Assembly (NCBI GenBank): GCA_004293295.1
Contig: RDYC01000245.1
Span: 1-9,868, forward strand
Direction: 5' to 3'
DNA from: Bacteroidota bacterium
GTDB taxonomy: Bacteria > Bacteroidota > Bacteroidia > UKL13-3
Length of the DNA: 9,868 bases
The notes beneath the pieces are model-generated. The model did no database searches. It worked only from the letters and a program-made list of their open reading frames with translations, and was not told the DNA's origin. The position numbers were made by a program, and so were the translations under genes. Of this stretch, positions 1-7,036 are shown piece by piece (positions within the stretch are counted from its first letter, which is position 1; each line of letters opens with the position of its first letter).

Positions 1-3
1 AGA

Positions 4-32
4 TTGGCTTAACCTGTAAATGCTTATTTTTG
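4..32 (+). promoter_or_regulatory. Bacteroidota-type promoter of the secreted endonuclease gene
   Basis: TATTTTTG at 25-32 fits the Bacteroidota -7 consensus TAnnTTTG, and TTG at 4-6 lies 18 bases upstream as a -33 element. Only four bases separate the -7 box from the GTG start at 37, so transcription should begin at or next to the start codon and the mRNA may be leaderless. This is pattern matching only; the transcription start has not been mapped. Confidence 0.55.
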
Positions 33-36
33 CAGC

Positions 37-3000
37 GTGAAAAAATTAACACCACTCCTTTTACTGTTTTTTACAGTTTATGCTTACGCAGGTACCATTA
101 CCACCAATGTAAGCTCATTGTTTAATTTTAAAGATTGTTACCTACATCATAGCACCACACCACAGTGGTTTTTAATTAATGCTACGGGTTTATCAGCCAA
201 CCTTATTGTAACTGCTCCCGAGCATTTTGAGGTATCTACTGATTTAAATAAATTTTACAGTGGCACGTTAACAATTGCTCAGGGTGGCGGGAATTTAACC
301 AATACAAAAATATTTGTCCGCTTCACCCCATCAAGCACTGGCAGTAAATCAGGTAGTATTTCTCTTACCAATATTGGTTCTACCACAAAATCTGTAGGTG
401 TAAGCGGAACAGGGATAAATTTTCCATCACTAAGCAATTACTATGCAACCATTAATACCCAAACCGGAGCCACTTTAAAAACCGCATTATACGATAAAAT
501 TAAAGGGCACAGTTCAGTGGGCTATAATGGTTTATACAATCATTATCCAACAACAGATACTTATTACGATGGAACGGTTTGGGATATTTATTCCACCCGG
601 GTGGATGCACCCTCGCCTTATACCTATAATCACGGAGCTAAAAAGTGTGGCAACTATCAAGTTGAAGGAGATTGTTACAATAGAGAGCATACCGTTCCTC
701 AAAGTTGGTTTAACTCTAGTGAACCCACCCAATCAGATATGTTTCACGTACTGCCCACCGATGGTAAAGTAAACGGTTTGAGAAGTAATTTTCCATTTGG
801 AGAGGTTTCCAACCCAACCCAAACCTCATTACAAGGTGCTAAACTCGGACCAAACACTACCAGCGGTTATTCAAGTACCGTGTTTGAACCCATTGATGAA
901 TACAAAGGCGACATTGCAAGAGGTTTATTGTATATGGTTACACGTTACGAAAATTCGGTTTCCACTTGGAGTGGAACGGCAGTGCTTGATGGAAGCGTTT
1001 TTCCGGCTTATAAACAATGGCACTTGAATTTGTTATTAAAATGGCACAATCAGGATCCACCGAGCAACCGCGAAATCATCAGAAACAATGCCATTGCAAA
1101 CGGCATTCAAAACAACCGCAATCCATTTATTGACAGCCCTCAGTTTGCGCATCGTATTTGGGGAGGAGCAATTCCCGGAGAACCCGGTTCTACCATTGCC
1201 ACCAACATACAAATCAGTAATTACAATGGTACTTCATTAACCCTCAATTTTAGAAGCGGGGAAGGCCAAAGGCGGTTAATTATTGTTAGGCCGGTAACTG
1301 CAAATGCTACTCATCCAATTGATGGGAAACACTACCAAGCCTCAAACACCTTAAGCACTTCTGCAACAATAAGTCCTGATAACTTTGTGGTGTATAATGG
1401 AACCGGAAGTTCGGTAAACATTTTGGGCTTGACGAATGGGGTTAATTACACGATTAGGGTATACGAATATAATGGATGGTACAGCACAAGCAATTACCGC
1501 ACTTCAACTGTCGGAAGCATCAATACAGCTCCATTAGATGTGGAGTTTGGCACCTTTACCGCTGCCAAACAAGCAGATAAACGCATTGTATTGGATTGGA
1601 CAACCTTAAGAGAAAACAATAACCAAAGGTTTGAAATAGAACGTAGCTTTACCAATCAGCCCTTTTTAAAAATCGGAGAAGTAGCCTCTAAAGGAAATAG
1701 TAACTTAACCCAAAGCTATACGTTTAATGATGATACATTAAAAACGGGCGTTGCTGCTTCAATTACCACAATCACTTACCGCATTAAACAAATCAGCACC
1801 AATGGTGATTTTACGTATAGTAGCTTTCAGGTGGTTGATGCAAAACCTACAGCCGCAGATACAGTAGTTTATGAATCTTTTAAACTGAGGTTATCTGGAC
1901 GAGCAGTGGTGGTGGATTGGCAAACCAGCAGAGAAAATAACAACAACAGGTTCGAGGTTTTAAAGGGAACAACTGCCAATTCATTGAGTAGTATCAAAAA
2001 CGTTCCTAGTTTAGGAAATAGCAACGTTCCGCAAAATTATACTTATACAGATACCGCAACCAGTGCAAGCCAAACCTGGTTCTATCAAATTAAATATGTG
2101 CTAAACAACAACGCTGTTGGTTTTTCAACTGTTCAACAAATCAATATTCCCGTGGTTCAGCCCAATGATACCGTTATATTTGCCAATTTCAGCTTGACCA
2201 ACCAAACAAATGGTGTGTTAGTTAACTGGCAAACCAGTAAAGAACAAAACAACAAAGATTTTGAAGTACAAAGAGGGCTAACGGCCAATAACTTTACGAC
2301 CCTGGCTATAATAAGCAGCAACAATAGCCTTACTTATAATTATCCTGATGAATCTGTGGTGGCAAACACACGCTATTATTACCGCATCAAATACACTTCA
2401 TTCAATGGATTAACCGGATATAGCGAGGTTAAAAATATACTTACACCATTAGCACCTCCTCCTCCTAAAGATACTGTTCATTTTAAATCAATTGGTGGTA
2501 GCATAGACACTGATCGCACGGTGTCTTTAGCATGGCTAACCAGCATAGAAGGAAAAATCGGCAAACACGAAGTACTCAGAAAAATAGACAACAAACCTTT
2601 TACCGTAATTGGTGAACTAATAGGCAACGTTCATCAAGATACCAGTGGGGTACTTTATTCTTTCGAAGATGATTACTTCACACAACCACAAAATAAGTAC
2701 AACACAGTTATCTATTTAATCAGGTACACTGGTGCGAACCCAAGTTATTTAGTAAATAGTGACGAACTAAAATTTGTTAATGTTGGTTTAAATAAGCAAG
2801 TACCACAACCTTTTGAAGGGAACATCTATCCGATGCCTTTTGATAAAACATTGAACATCACCCTTCCTCAATCAGACAATGAATTATGGCATTTAAGCAT
2901 CAACAATTTATTGGGTGAAGAAGTTTATCATGGTGACGCTTCATCAACACAAGGTAGGCTAACACTCAATAACCTAGAGCACCTGAACAAGGGCATTTAC

Positions 3001-3057
3001 CTCCTCTCTTTAAGAAACAAGAATGAGGTGTGGCACGTCCGCATCATCAAACAATAA
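37..3057 (+). CDS. Secreted endonuclease I family nuclease with tandem modules and T9SS sorting domain
   Basis: A 1006-residue exported protein predicted to cut nucleic acids outside the cell. Residues 1-19 form a signal peptide (KK, then a leucine-rich core). About 20-130 is an Ig-like beta domain ending in VSGTG. About 136-376 is the endonuclease I domain: NREHTVPQSW (E217, H218), SDMFHVLPTDGKVNGLRS (N246) and the late NNRNPFIDSPQ block. By comparison with Vibrio Vvn nuclease, E217 and N246 should bind the metal and H218 act as general base. A fibronectin-like region (about 385-500) and four related ~105-residue modules (about 502-922) follow. Residues 929-1006 (YPMPFDKTLNI, then GIYLLSL) form a type A T9SS sorting domain, so secretion or surface attachment is expected. 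The start is GTG; an in-frame TAA at 10-12 excludes an earlier one. The enzyme class is secure; substrate preference (DNA, RNA or both) is not visible. Confidence 0.92.
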   Translation: MKKLTPLLLLFFTVYAYAGTITTNVSSLFNFKDCYLHHSTTPQWFLINATGLSANLIVTAPEHFEVSTDLNKFYSGTLTIAQGGGNLTNTKIFVRFTPSSTGSKSGSISLTNIGSTTKSVGVSGTGINFPSLSNYYATINTQTGATLKTALYDKIKGHSSVGYNGLYNHYPTTDTYYDGTVWDIYSTRVDAPSPYTYNHGAKKCGNYQVEGDCYNREHTVPQSWFNSSEPTQSDMFHVLPTDGKVNGLRSNFPFGEVSNPTQTSLQGAKLGPNTTSGYSSTVFEPIDEYKGDIARGLLYMVTRYENSVSTWSGTAVLDGSVFPAYKQWHLNLLLKWHNQDPPSNREIIRNNAIANGIQNNRNPFIDSPQFAHRIWGGAIPGEPGSTIATNIQISNYNGTSLTLNFRSGEGQRRLIIVRPVTANATHPIDGKHYQASNTLSTSATISPDNFVVYNGTGSSVNILGLTNGVNYTIRVYEYNGWYSTSNYRTSTVGSINTAPLDVEFGTFTAAKQADKRIVLDWTTLRENNNQRFEIERSFTNQPFLKIGEVASKGNSNLTQSYTFNDDTLKTGVAASITTITYRIKQISTNGDFTYSSFQVVDAKPTAADTVVYESFKLRLSGRAVVVDWQTSRENNNNRFEVLKGTTANSLSSIKNVPSLGNSNVPQNYTYTDTATSASQTWFYQIKYVLNNNAVGFSTVQQINIPVVQPNDTVIFANFSLTNQTNGVLVNWQTSKEQNNKDFEVQRGLTANNFTTLAIISSNNSLTYNYPDESVVANTRYYYRIKYTSFNGLTGYSEVKNILTPLAPPPPKDTVHFKSIGGSIDTDRTVSLAWLTSIEGKIGKHEVLRKIDNKPFTVIGELIGNVHQDTSGVLYSFEDDYFTQPQNKYNTVIYLIRYTGANPSYLVNSDELKFVNVGLNKQVPQPFEGNIYPMPFDKTLNITLPQSDNELWHLSINNLLGEEVYHGDASSTQGRLTLNNLEHLNKGIYLLSLRNKNEVWHVRIIKQ
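1540..2802 (+). repeat. Four tandem ~105-residue protein modules within the nuclease
   Basis: Residues about 502-606, 610-708, 713-808 and 814-922 repeat one pattern: a short beta strand (DTVxF in copies 2-4), then a core of the type DWQTSRENNNxRFEV, then an aromatic YxYxDxxx segment and a YRIKY-like strand. The core tryptophans are W521, W628, W731 and W833, giving periods of 107, 103 and 102 residues. Copy 4 is the most diverged: GKIGKHEV replaces the asparagine-rich NNNxRFEV. Such modules commonly precede sorting domains in Bacteroidota secreted proteins and probably act as beta-sandwich spacers. The DNA copies have diverged, so this is an old protein-level repeat, not a recent duplication. 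Confidence 0.8.
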
Positions 3058-3060
3058 TTA

Positions 3061-3085
3061 AAAAGCGGCTTAGGCCGCTTTTTTT
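3061..3085 (+). terminator. Intrinsic terminator after the endonuclease gene
   Basis: AAAAGCGGC (3061-3069) pairs perfectly with GCCGCTTTT (3074-3082) around the four-base loop TTAG, and the T run continues to 3085 (seven Ts). It begins four bases after the TAA stop, a textbook Rho-independent terminator. Confidence 0.93.
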
Positions 3086-3101
3086 ATGCAATGTTTTTTG
3101 T

Positions 3102-3109
3102 TAGGTTTG
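3102..3109 (+). promoter_or_regulatory. -7 promoter box of the symporter gene
   Basis: TAGGTTTG matches TAnnTTTG exactly and ends four bases before the ATG at 3114, the same spacing as at the endonuclease gene, again suggesting a leaderless transcript. No good TTG is present at -33; that position falls in the T tract of the preceding terminator (about 3079-3086). Confidence 0.5.
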
Positions 3110-3113
3110 GCAT

Positions 3114-4466
3114 ATGGACAACCGTAAAATACTGATTGCATTATTGGCTTTGTTTTTTATTGACTCTTCCCTGCACATTGTAAACTGGATGGAGCTCACT
3201 GCTATTTCTTCCGTTTTATTGCACGTGGTGAGGTGGGCTTTTATTGGTTTGTTAGGACTATATGCATGGCGCAGCAAAGCACTCACTGTTTACATTTTAT
3301 TGTGCATGTTTTTAGGCATTGAAGTGGCTGAATGGGCACCAAGTTTGGCCAAAGAACTTAAGGTATTTAGTGATATATTTCTGAGGTTGATTAAAACCAT
3401 TATTGCACCTTTGTTATTTAGCACACTTGTTGTAGGCATAGCCGGCCACAGCGATTTAAAACAAGTGGGTCGCATGGGCATAAAATCACTGGTTTACTTT
3501 GAGGTAGTTACCACCATTGCCTTGCTAATTGGACTTGTGGCTATTAATGTTTCACAAGCTGGTGTTGGCTCGTCATTACAAGCCCAAACAGAGCAGGTAG
3601 ATAAAGCCAATAAGCTCATGGAACAAAAACATACGCACAATGTGATACTTGATATATTTCCTGAAAACATAGCCAAATCTGTTGCAGATAACCAAATTCT
3701 ACAGATTGTGGTTTTTAGCATTTTGTTTGGAATTGCTTTGGCACAATTAAAAGGAGAACGAAAAGATAAAATGGTACACGCTATTGAGGGTTTGGCTGAG
3801 GTGATGTTTAAGTTTACCAATTTGGTGATGCTGGTTGCCCCTTTAGCCGTTGGCGGAGCTATTGGCTATGCGGTGGCAAGCATGGGTTACGGGGTATTGC
3901 ATGATTTATTAAAGTTACTGGTAACGTTGTATGTTGCACTTATTGCTTTTGTGGTGGTGGTGTTGGTGCCTATTGGTTTGCTGGTGAAACTGCCCTTTAA
4001 AAAGTTTTGGGATCACATCAGTGAACCGCTATCTATTGCCTTTGCTACTGCAAGCAGCGAAGCCGCATTACCCAAAGCCATGGAGAATCTAGAAAAAATG
4101 GGCATACCCCGTAAGGTAGTGGCTTTTGTATTGCCAACTGGTTTTAGTTTTAACCTGGATGGTACTACCTTATACCTCTCATTAGCCTCCGTTTTCGTGG
4201 CGCAGGTAAGTGGGGTTGATTTAACCATTGGGCAACAAATTTCGATGTGTTTGGTATTGATGTTAACCAGTAAAGGCGTTGCGGGTGTGCGCGGTGCATC
4301 CTTCTTAATTTTAGTGAGCACAGTTGCTTCATTGGGGCTTGACCCGCAAAAGGCCTTTGCCATATTAGCCATAGATGCATTTATGGATATGGGACGAACT
4401 TCTGTAAATTTAATTGGGAATTGTTTAGCTACTTATGTGATAGCAAAATGGGAAGGCGAAGTTTAA
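3114..4466 (+). CDS. Dicarboxylate/amino acid:cation symporter (GltP/DctA family)
   Basis: A 450-residue inner-membrane secondary transporter of the DAACS family, which takes up glutamate, aspartate or C4-dicarboxylates with Na+ or H+. Visible family motifs are TASSEAALP at 312-320 (hairpin HP1), FNLDGTT around N347 in TM7, LTSKGVAGVRGASF in HP2, and DAFMDMGRTSVN in TM8. By comparison with archaeal GltPh, D421, D425, R428, T429 and N432 align with D390, D394, R397, T398 and N401, so the substrate and cation site looks intact. Canonical TM1 appears to start near residue 57 (LTVYILLCMFLGIEVAEW). Before it lie two extra hydrophobic stretches, about 5-24 and 29-51, which the classical family lacks. 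A promoter box just upstream supports ATG 3114. Substrate cannot be decided; the conserved TM8 arginine is compatible with an acidic substrate. Confidence 0.9.
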   Translation: MDNRKILIALLALFFIDSSLHIVNWMELTAISSVLLHVVRWAFIGLLGLYAWRSKALTVYILLCMFLGIEVAEWAPSLAKELKVFSDIFLRLIKTIIAPLLFSTLVVGIAGHSDLKQVGRMGIKSLVYFEVVTTIALLIGLVAINVSQAGVGSSLQAQTEQVDKANKLMEQKHTHNVILDIFPENIAKSVADNQILQIVVFSILFGIALAQLKGERKDKMVHAIEGLAEVMFKFTNLVMLVAPLAVGGAIGYAVASMGYGVLHDLLKLLVTLYVALIAFVVVVLVPIGLLVKLPFKKFWDHISEPLSIAFATASSEAALPKAMENLEKMGIPRKVVAFVLPTGFSFNLDGTTLYLSLASVFVAQVSGVDLTIGQQISMCLVLMLTSKGVAGVRGASFLILVSTVASLGLDPQKAFAILAIDAFMDMGRTSVNLIGNCLATYVIAKWEGEV

Positions 4467-4483
4467 TAAGCCCTCCCATTTTG
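4444..4483. terminator. Hairpin overlapping the symporter 3' end, possible bidirectional terminator
   Basis: CAAAATGGGAAGGC (4444-4457) and GCCCTCCCATTTTG (4470-4483) form 14-base arms with one mismatch and a 12-base loop that contains the TAA stop of the symporter gene. The upper arm ends in TTTT on the plus strand, and the other arm does the same on the minus strand, so the structure could stop both the symporter transcript and the convergent AIM24-family transcript. The U tract is short, so efficiency is uncertain. Confidence 0.65.
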
Positions 4484-4517
4484 TAAATAAGAGTATAGGT
4501 TATTTGACTAAAATGGC

Positions 4518-5309
4518 TTACCTGCCATCACCATCAAGCAAGTTACCAAGGCCGCCTAAAATACCGCCTTCTTCTCTGCGGTTATAAGTGCCATAGGCCA
4601 TTATTCTTCCAGCCAATCTGCTGATAGGAAGCGTTTGAATCCAAACTTTACCGGGCCCTGAAAGTGTGGCAAAAAACACCCCTTCGCCTCCGAACAACGT
4701 ATTTTTAATTCCGCCAACAAATTGAATGTCGTAGTTTACTTCTTGAGTAAATGCAACAATACAACCTGTATCTACTTTTAACATTTCTCCGGGATGGAGG
4801 GTGCGTTCAATTACATGCCCACCACTATGTACAAAAGCCATTCCATCACCCTCTAATTTTTGCATGATAAATCCTTCTCCACCAAACAACCCGGCACCAA
4901 GCTTACGTTGAAACTCAATGCCCACACTTACTCCTTTTGCTGCGCATAAAAACGAATCTTTTTGGCAAATAAGTTTGCCTGATAACGTTGACAAATCCAT
5001 TGGGATAATACGCCCGGGATATGGAGATGCAAACGTAACTTGTTTTTTACCTGCGCCAATATTGGTATAGGCTGTCATAAATAAACTTTCTCCGGTTAGC
5101 AATCGTTTACCTGCCGAAAACAGTTTTCCTAAAATTCCTGAATTTTGTTGTGAGCCATCGCCAAAAATGGTTTGCATGTCAACACCATTATCCATCATCA
5201 TAAAACTACCCGGCTCTGCCACAACAGTTTCCTGTGGATCAAGTTCAATTTCCACACATTGCATTTCGTTACCTAAAATTCTGTAATCTATTTCGTGATT
5301 GGTTCTCAT
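4518..5309 (-). CDS. AIM24 / TIGR00266 family protein
   Basis: A 263-residue soluble protein with no signal peptide or membrane segment. It matches the AIM24 (TIGR00266, formerly DUF124) family by its opening VAEPGSFMMMD (residues 30-40), the block LLTGESLFMTAY (70-81) and two LFGGEG motifs (141-146 and 205-210). These three glycine-rich blocks, each followed by a beta-strand pattern, look like an internal threefold repeat, as expected of the all-beta fold known for the family. The C-terminus is glycine-rich (GGILGGLGNLLDGDGR). The molecular function of bacterial members is unknown; the family name comes from a yeast mitochondrial protein. A well-formed promoter 21 bases upstream supports the ATG at 5309. 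The gene converges on the symporter gene and is separated from lpd by a strong hairpin, so it is probably transcribed alone. Confidence 0.9.
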   Translation of the reverse strand: MRTNHEIDYRILGNEMQCVEIELDPQETVVAEPGSFMMMDNGVDMQTIFGDGSQQNSGILGKLFSAGKRLLTGESLFMTAYTNIGAGKKQVTFASPYPGRIIPMDLSTLSGKLICQKDSFLCAAKGVSVGIEFQRKLGAGLFGGEGFIMQKLEGDGMAFVHSGGHVIERTLHPGEMLKVDTGCIVAFTQEVNYDIQFVGGIKNTLFGGEGVFFATLSGPGKVWIQTLPISRLAGRIMAYGTYNRREEGGILGGLGNLLDGDGR

Positions 5310-5330
5310 TGTTATTTATTTTTTAAGGTG

Positions 5331-5362
5331 CAAAGGTAAGATTTTGTTGTTCATTAGTCAAA
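5331..5362 (-). promoter_or_regulatory. Bacteroidota-type promoter of the AIM24-family gene
   Basis: On the minus strand TTTG (5362-5359) is followed after 20 bases by TACCTTTG (5338-5331), an exact TAnnTTTG match. The box ends 21 bases before the ATG, predicting a leader of under 20 bases. This is the best-formed promoter in the window. Confidence 0.75.
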
Positions 5363-5379
5363 TCATACACACCTATAAG

Positions 5380-5418
5380 GCACGAAAGGCGGCACGCTGC
5401 GCGTGCCGCCTTCGGTGC
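5380..5418. repeat. GC-rich palindromic hairpin between lpd and the AIM24-family gene
   Basis: Two 18-base arms (5380-5397 and 5401-5418) match at 16 of 18 positions around the loop TGC; the inner 12 pairs, including GGCGGCACGC against GCGTGCCGCC, are uninterrupted. It is far more GC-rich than its surroundings and begins 20 bases after the lpd stop codon. It probably stabilises or ends the lpd mRNA, but no T tract follows on either strand, so it is not a standard intrinsic terminator. A dispersed REP-like element is an alternative. Confidence 0.8.
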
Positions 5419-5438
5419 TATCTATCATAACCTATTTT

Positions 5439-6827
5439 CTACAAGTGAATACACTCCCCATACGCTTGAGCAGCAGCCTCCATAATGGCTTCGCTCATGG
5501 TTGGATGTGGATGCACCGATTTAATAATCTCCATACCGGTGGTTTCTAACTTACGAGCAACCACTACTTCTGCAATCATTTCTGTTACATTGGCACCAAC
5601 CATATGAGCCCCTAAAAACTCCCCATACTTGGCATCAAAAATAACTTTTACAAAACCTTCTTTTGCACCTGCTGCACTAGCCTTTCCGCTGGCTGAAAAT
5701 GGAAACTTCCCTACTTTCAATTCGTAACCCGCTTCTTTGGCGGCTTTTTCAGTATATCCTACAGAGGCTACTTCCGGCAAGCAGTAAGTACAGCCCGGAA
5801 TATTATTGTAATTCAACGGTTCAGGATGATGTCCGGCAATTTTCTCTACACAAATAATACCTTCTGCACTGGCCACGTGAGCCAAAGCCGGGCCTTTTAC
5901 AATATCACCAATGGCGTAAACACCTTTTACGTTGGTGGCATAAAAATCATCAACCAATACTTTTCCTTTATCAGCTTTAACACCCACACTTTCAAGACCT
6001 AAATTTTCTAAATTGGTTTGTACTCCCACGGCAGATAACACCACATCAGCTTCCAAATCAACTACACCAGTTTTGGTTTTTACTTTTACCTTACAGCCAT
6101 TTCCAGAAGTATCAACTGACTCAACCGAAGCTTCAGTCATGATTTCAATACCCGATTTTTTAAACGACTTAGCCACTTCTTTCGAAACATCTTCATCTTC
6201 AATTGGAAGAATATTAGGCATGAACTCAACAATGGTTACCTTAGTACCCATTGTATTATAAAAATAGGCAAACTCACATCCAATGGCTCCACTGCCCATC
6301 ACTATCATTGATTTAGGCTGCGTAGGCATTGCCATGGCATCACGGTAACCCAAAATCTTTTTATTGTCAATTTTAATATTTGGCAATTCGCGGCTACGTG
6401 CTCCTGTTGCCAAAATAATGTGTTTACTGTCGTAAACCTTTTTAGCCCCGGCAGCATCGGTTACCTCTACCTTATTAGCGGCAGCTAACTTGCCCGTTCC
6501 CATAATCACATCAATCTTGTTCTTCTTCATTAAAAAGGCAATTCCTTTACTCATGCCATCCGCAACACCTCTACTGCGTTTTACCACAGCACCAAAATCA
6601 TGTGACGATTCTTTAACGCTGATACCATAATCACCCGCATGTTTAACGTACTCAAACACCTGAGCTGACTTTAATAACGCTTTTGTGGGAATACAACCCC
6701 AGTTTAAGCAAATGCCTCCTAAACTTTCACGCTCAACAATGGCTGTTTTTAAACCCAATTGGCTGGCACGAATTGCGGCAACATATCCACCGGGTCCGCT
6801 TCCTATAACTATTAAATCGTAATTCAT
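5439..6827 (-). CDS. lpdA: Dihydrolipoyl dehydrogenase (E3)
   Basis: A 462-residue cytoplasmic flavoenzyme that reoxidises dihydrolipoamide to lipoamide with NAD+, as the shared E3 subunit of 2-oxo acid dehydrogenase complexes and the glycine cleavage system. The FAD-binding GSGPGG is at 9-14, the redox disulfide C40/C45 in GGICLNWGCIPTK, the NAD-binding GSGAIG at 178-183, the second FAD motif YAIGDI with D308, and the C-terminal HPHPTMSE in which H441 and E446 align with the catalytic His-Glu pair. Length and motif order are those of a normal full-length E3 without an N-terminal lipoyl domain. The ATG at 6827 starts directly at the Rossmann strand (NYDLIVIGSGPGG). No E1 or E2 gene is in the window, so it is not in a complex operon here. 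The stop is TAG. Confidence 0.97.
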   Translation of the reverse strand: MNYDLIVIGSGPGGYVAAIRASQLGLKTAIVERESLGGICLNWGCIPTKALLKSAQVFEYVKHAGDYGISVKESSHDFGAVVKRSRGVADGMSKGIAFLMKKNKIDVIMGTGKLAAANKVEVTDAAGAKKVYDSKHIILATGARSRELPNIKIDNKKILGYRDAMAMPTQPKSMIVMGSGAIGCEFAYFYNTMGTKVTIVEFMPNILPIEDEDVSKEVAKSFKKSGIEIMTEASVESVDTSGNGCKVKVKTKTGVVDLEADVVLSAVGVQTNLENLGLESVGVKADKGKVLVDDFYATNVKGVYAIGDIVKGPALAHVASAEGIICVEKIAGHHPEPLNYNNIPGCTYCLPEVASVGYTEKAAKEAGYELKVGKFPFSASGKASAAGAKEGFVKVIFDAKYGEFLGAHMVGANVTEMIAEVVVARKLETTGMEIIKSVHPHPTMSEAIMEAAAQAYGECIHL

Positions 6828-6847
6828 TTCGCTGTATAATTTTGGTG

Positions 6848-6874
6848 CAAAATAAAATATTATTTTAAATTCAA
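6848..6874 (-). promoter_or_regulatory. Probable lpd promoter
   Basis: On the minus strand TATTTTG (6854-6848) resembles TAnnTTTG with one base fewer between TA and TTTG, and a TTG (6874-6872) lies 17 bases upstream. The box ends 20 bases before the lpd ATG, close to the 21-base spacing of the other promoters with leaders here. The imperfect box makes this tentative. Confidence 0.4.
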
Positions 6875-6885
6875 CCTGTTTTTAT

Positions 6886-6904
6886 GTGTTTGCCAAGCAA
6901 ACAC
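6886..6904. other. Perfect 8-base inverted repeat in the lpd/cyclophilin divergent region
   Basis: GTGTTTGC (6886-6893) and GCAAACAC (6897-6904) form a perfect inverted repeat around CAA, 12 bases upstream of the putative lpd -33 element. It could be a regulator site or a small hairpin; no regulator is identifiable. The rest of the 209-base divergent region (6828-7036) is AT-rich and holds the two promoters and a ten-base palindrome AACCCGGGTT (6949-6958); I see no gene or RNA in it. Confidence 0.45.
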
Positions 6905-7007
6905 CTTATATAGTTGGCCTCTCGCTTACTAATTAAAGTGATAGAAACAACCCGGGTTAACTATTATTTAAGAGTTTGAATGGCGTAAAATATTGAAAGG
7001 AATTAAT

Positions 7008-7015
7008 TACTTTTG
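7008..7015 (+). promoter_or_regulatory. -7 promoter box of the cyclophilin gene
   Basis: TACTTTTG matches TAnnTTTG exactly and ends 21 bases before the ATG at 7037, the same spacing as at the AIM24-family gene. There is no well-placed TTG: the nearest ones (6976-6978 and 6993-6995) sit 29 and 12 bases away. The box also shows that an in-frame TTG at 7013 cannot be the start codon. Confidence 0.6.
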
Positions 7016-7036
7016 CGAAACTTTAAACATAATATA

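Noticed and set aside
532..1027. Several open frames of 66-81 codons on both strands inside the endonuclease gene
   Set aside because: They lie in other frames of a clearly conserved nuclease domain, and their products show no recognisable motif.
3494..4380. Antisense open frames of 71-119 codons opposite the symporter gene
   Set aside because: The plus-strand frame carries all family motifs; the antisense products are cysteine- and serine-rich shadows without promoter or motif.
7013..7036. Longer cyclophilin reading frame starting at TTG 7013
   Set aside because: The TTG lies inside the TACTTTTG promoter box and the added residues match nothing in the family; ATG 7037 fits better.
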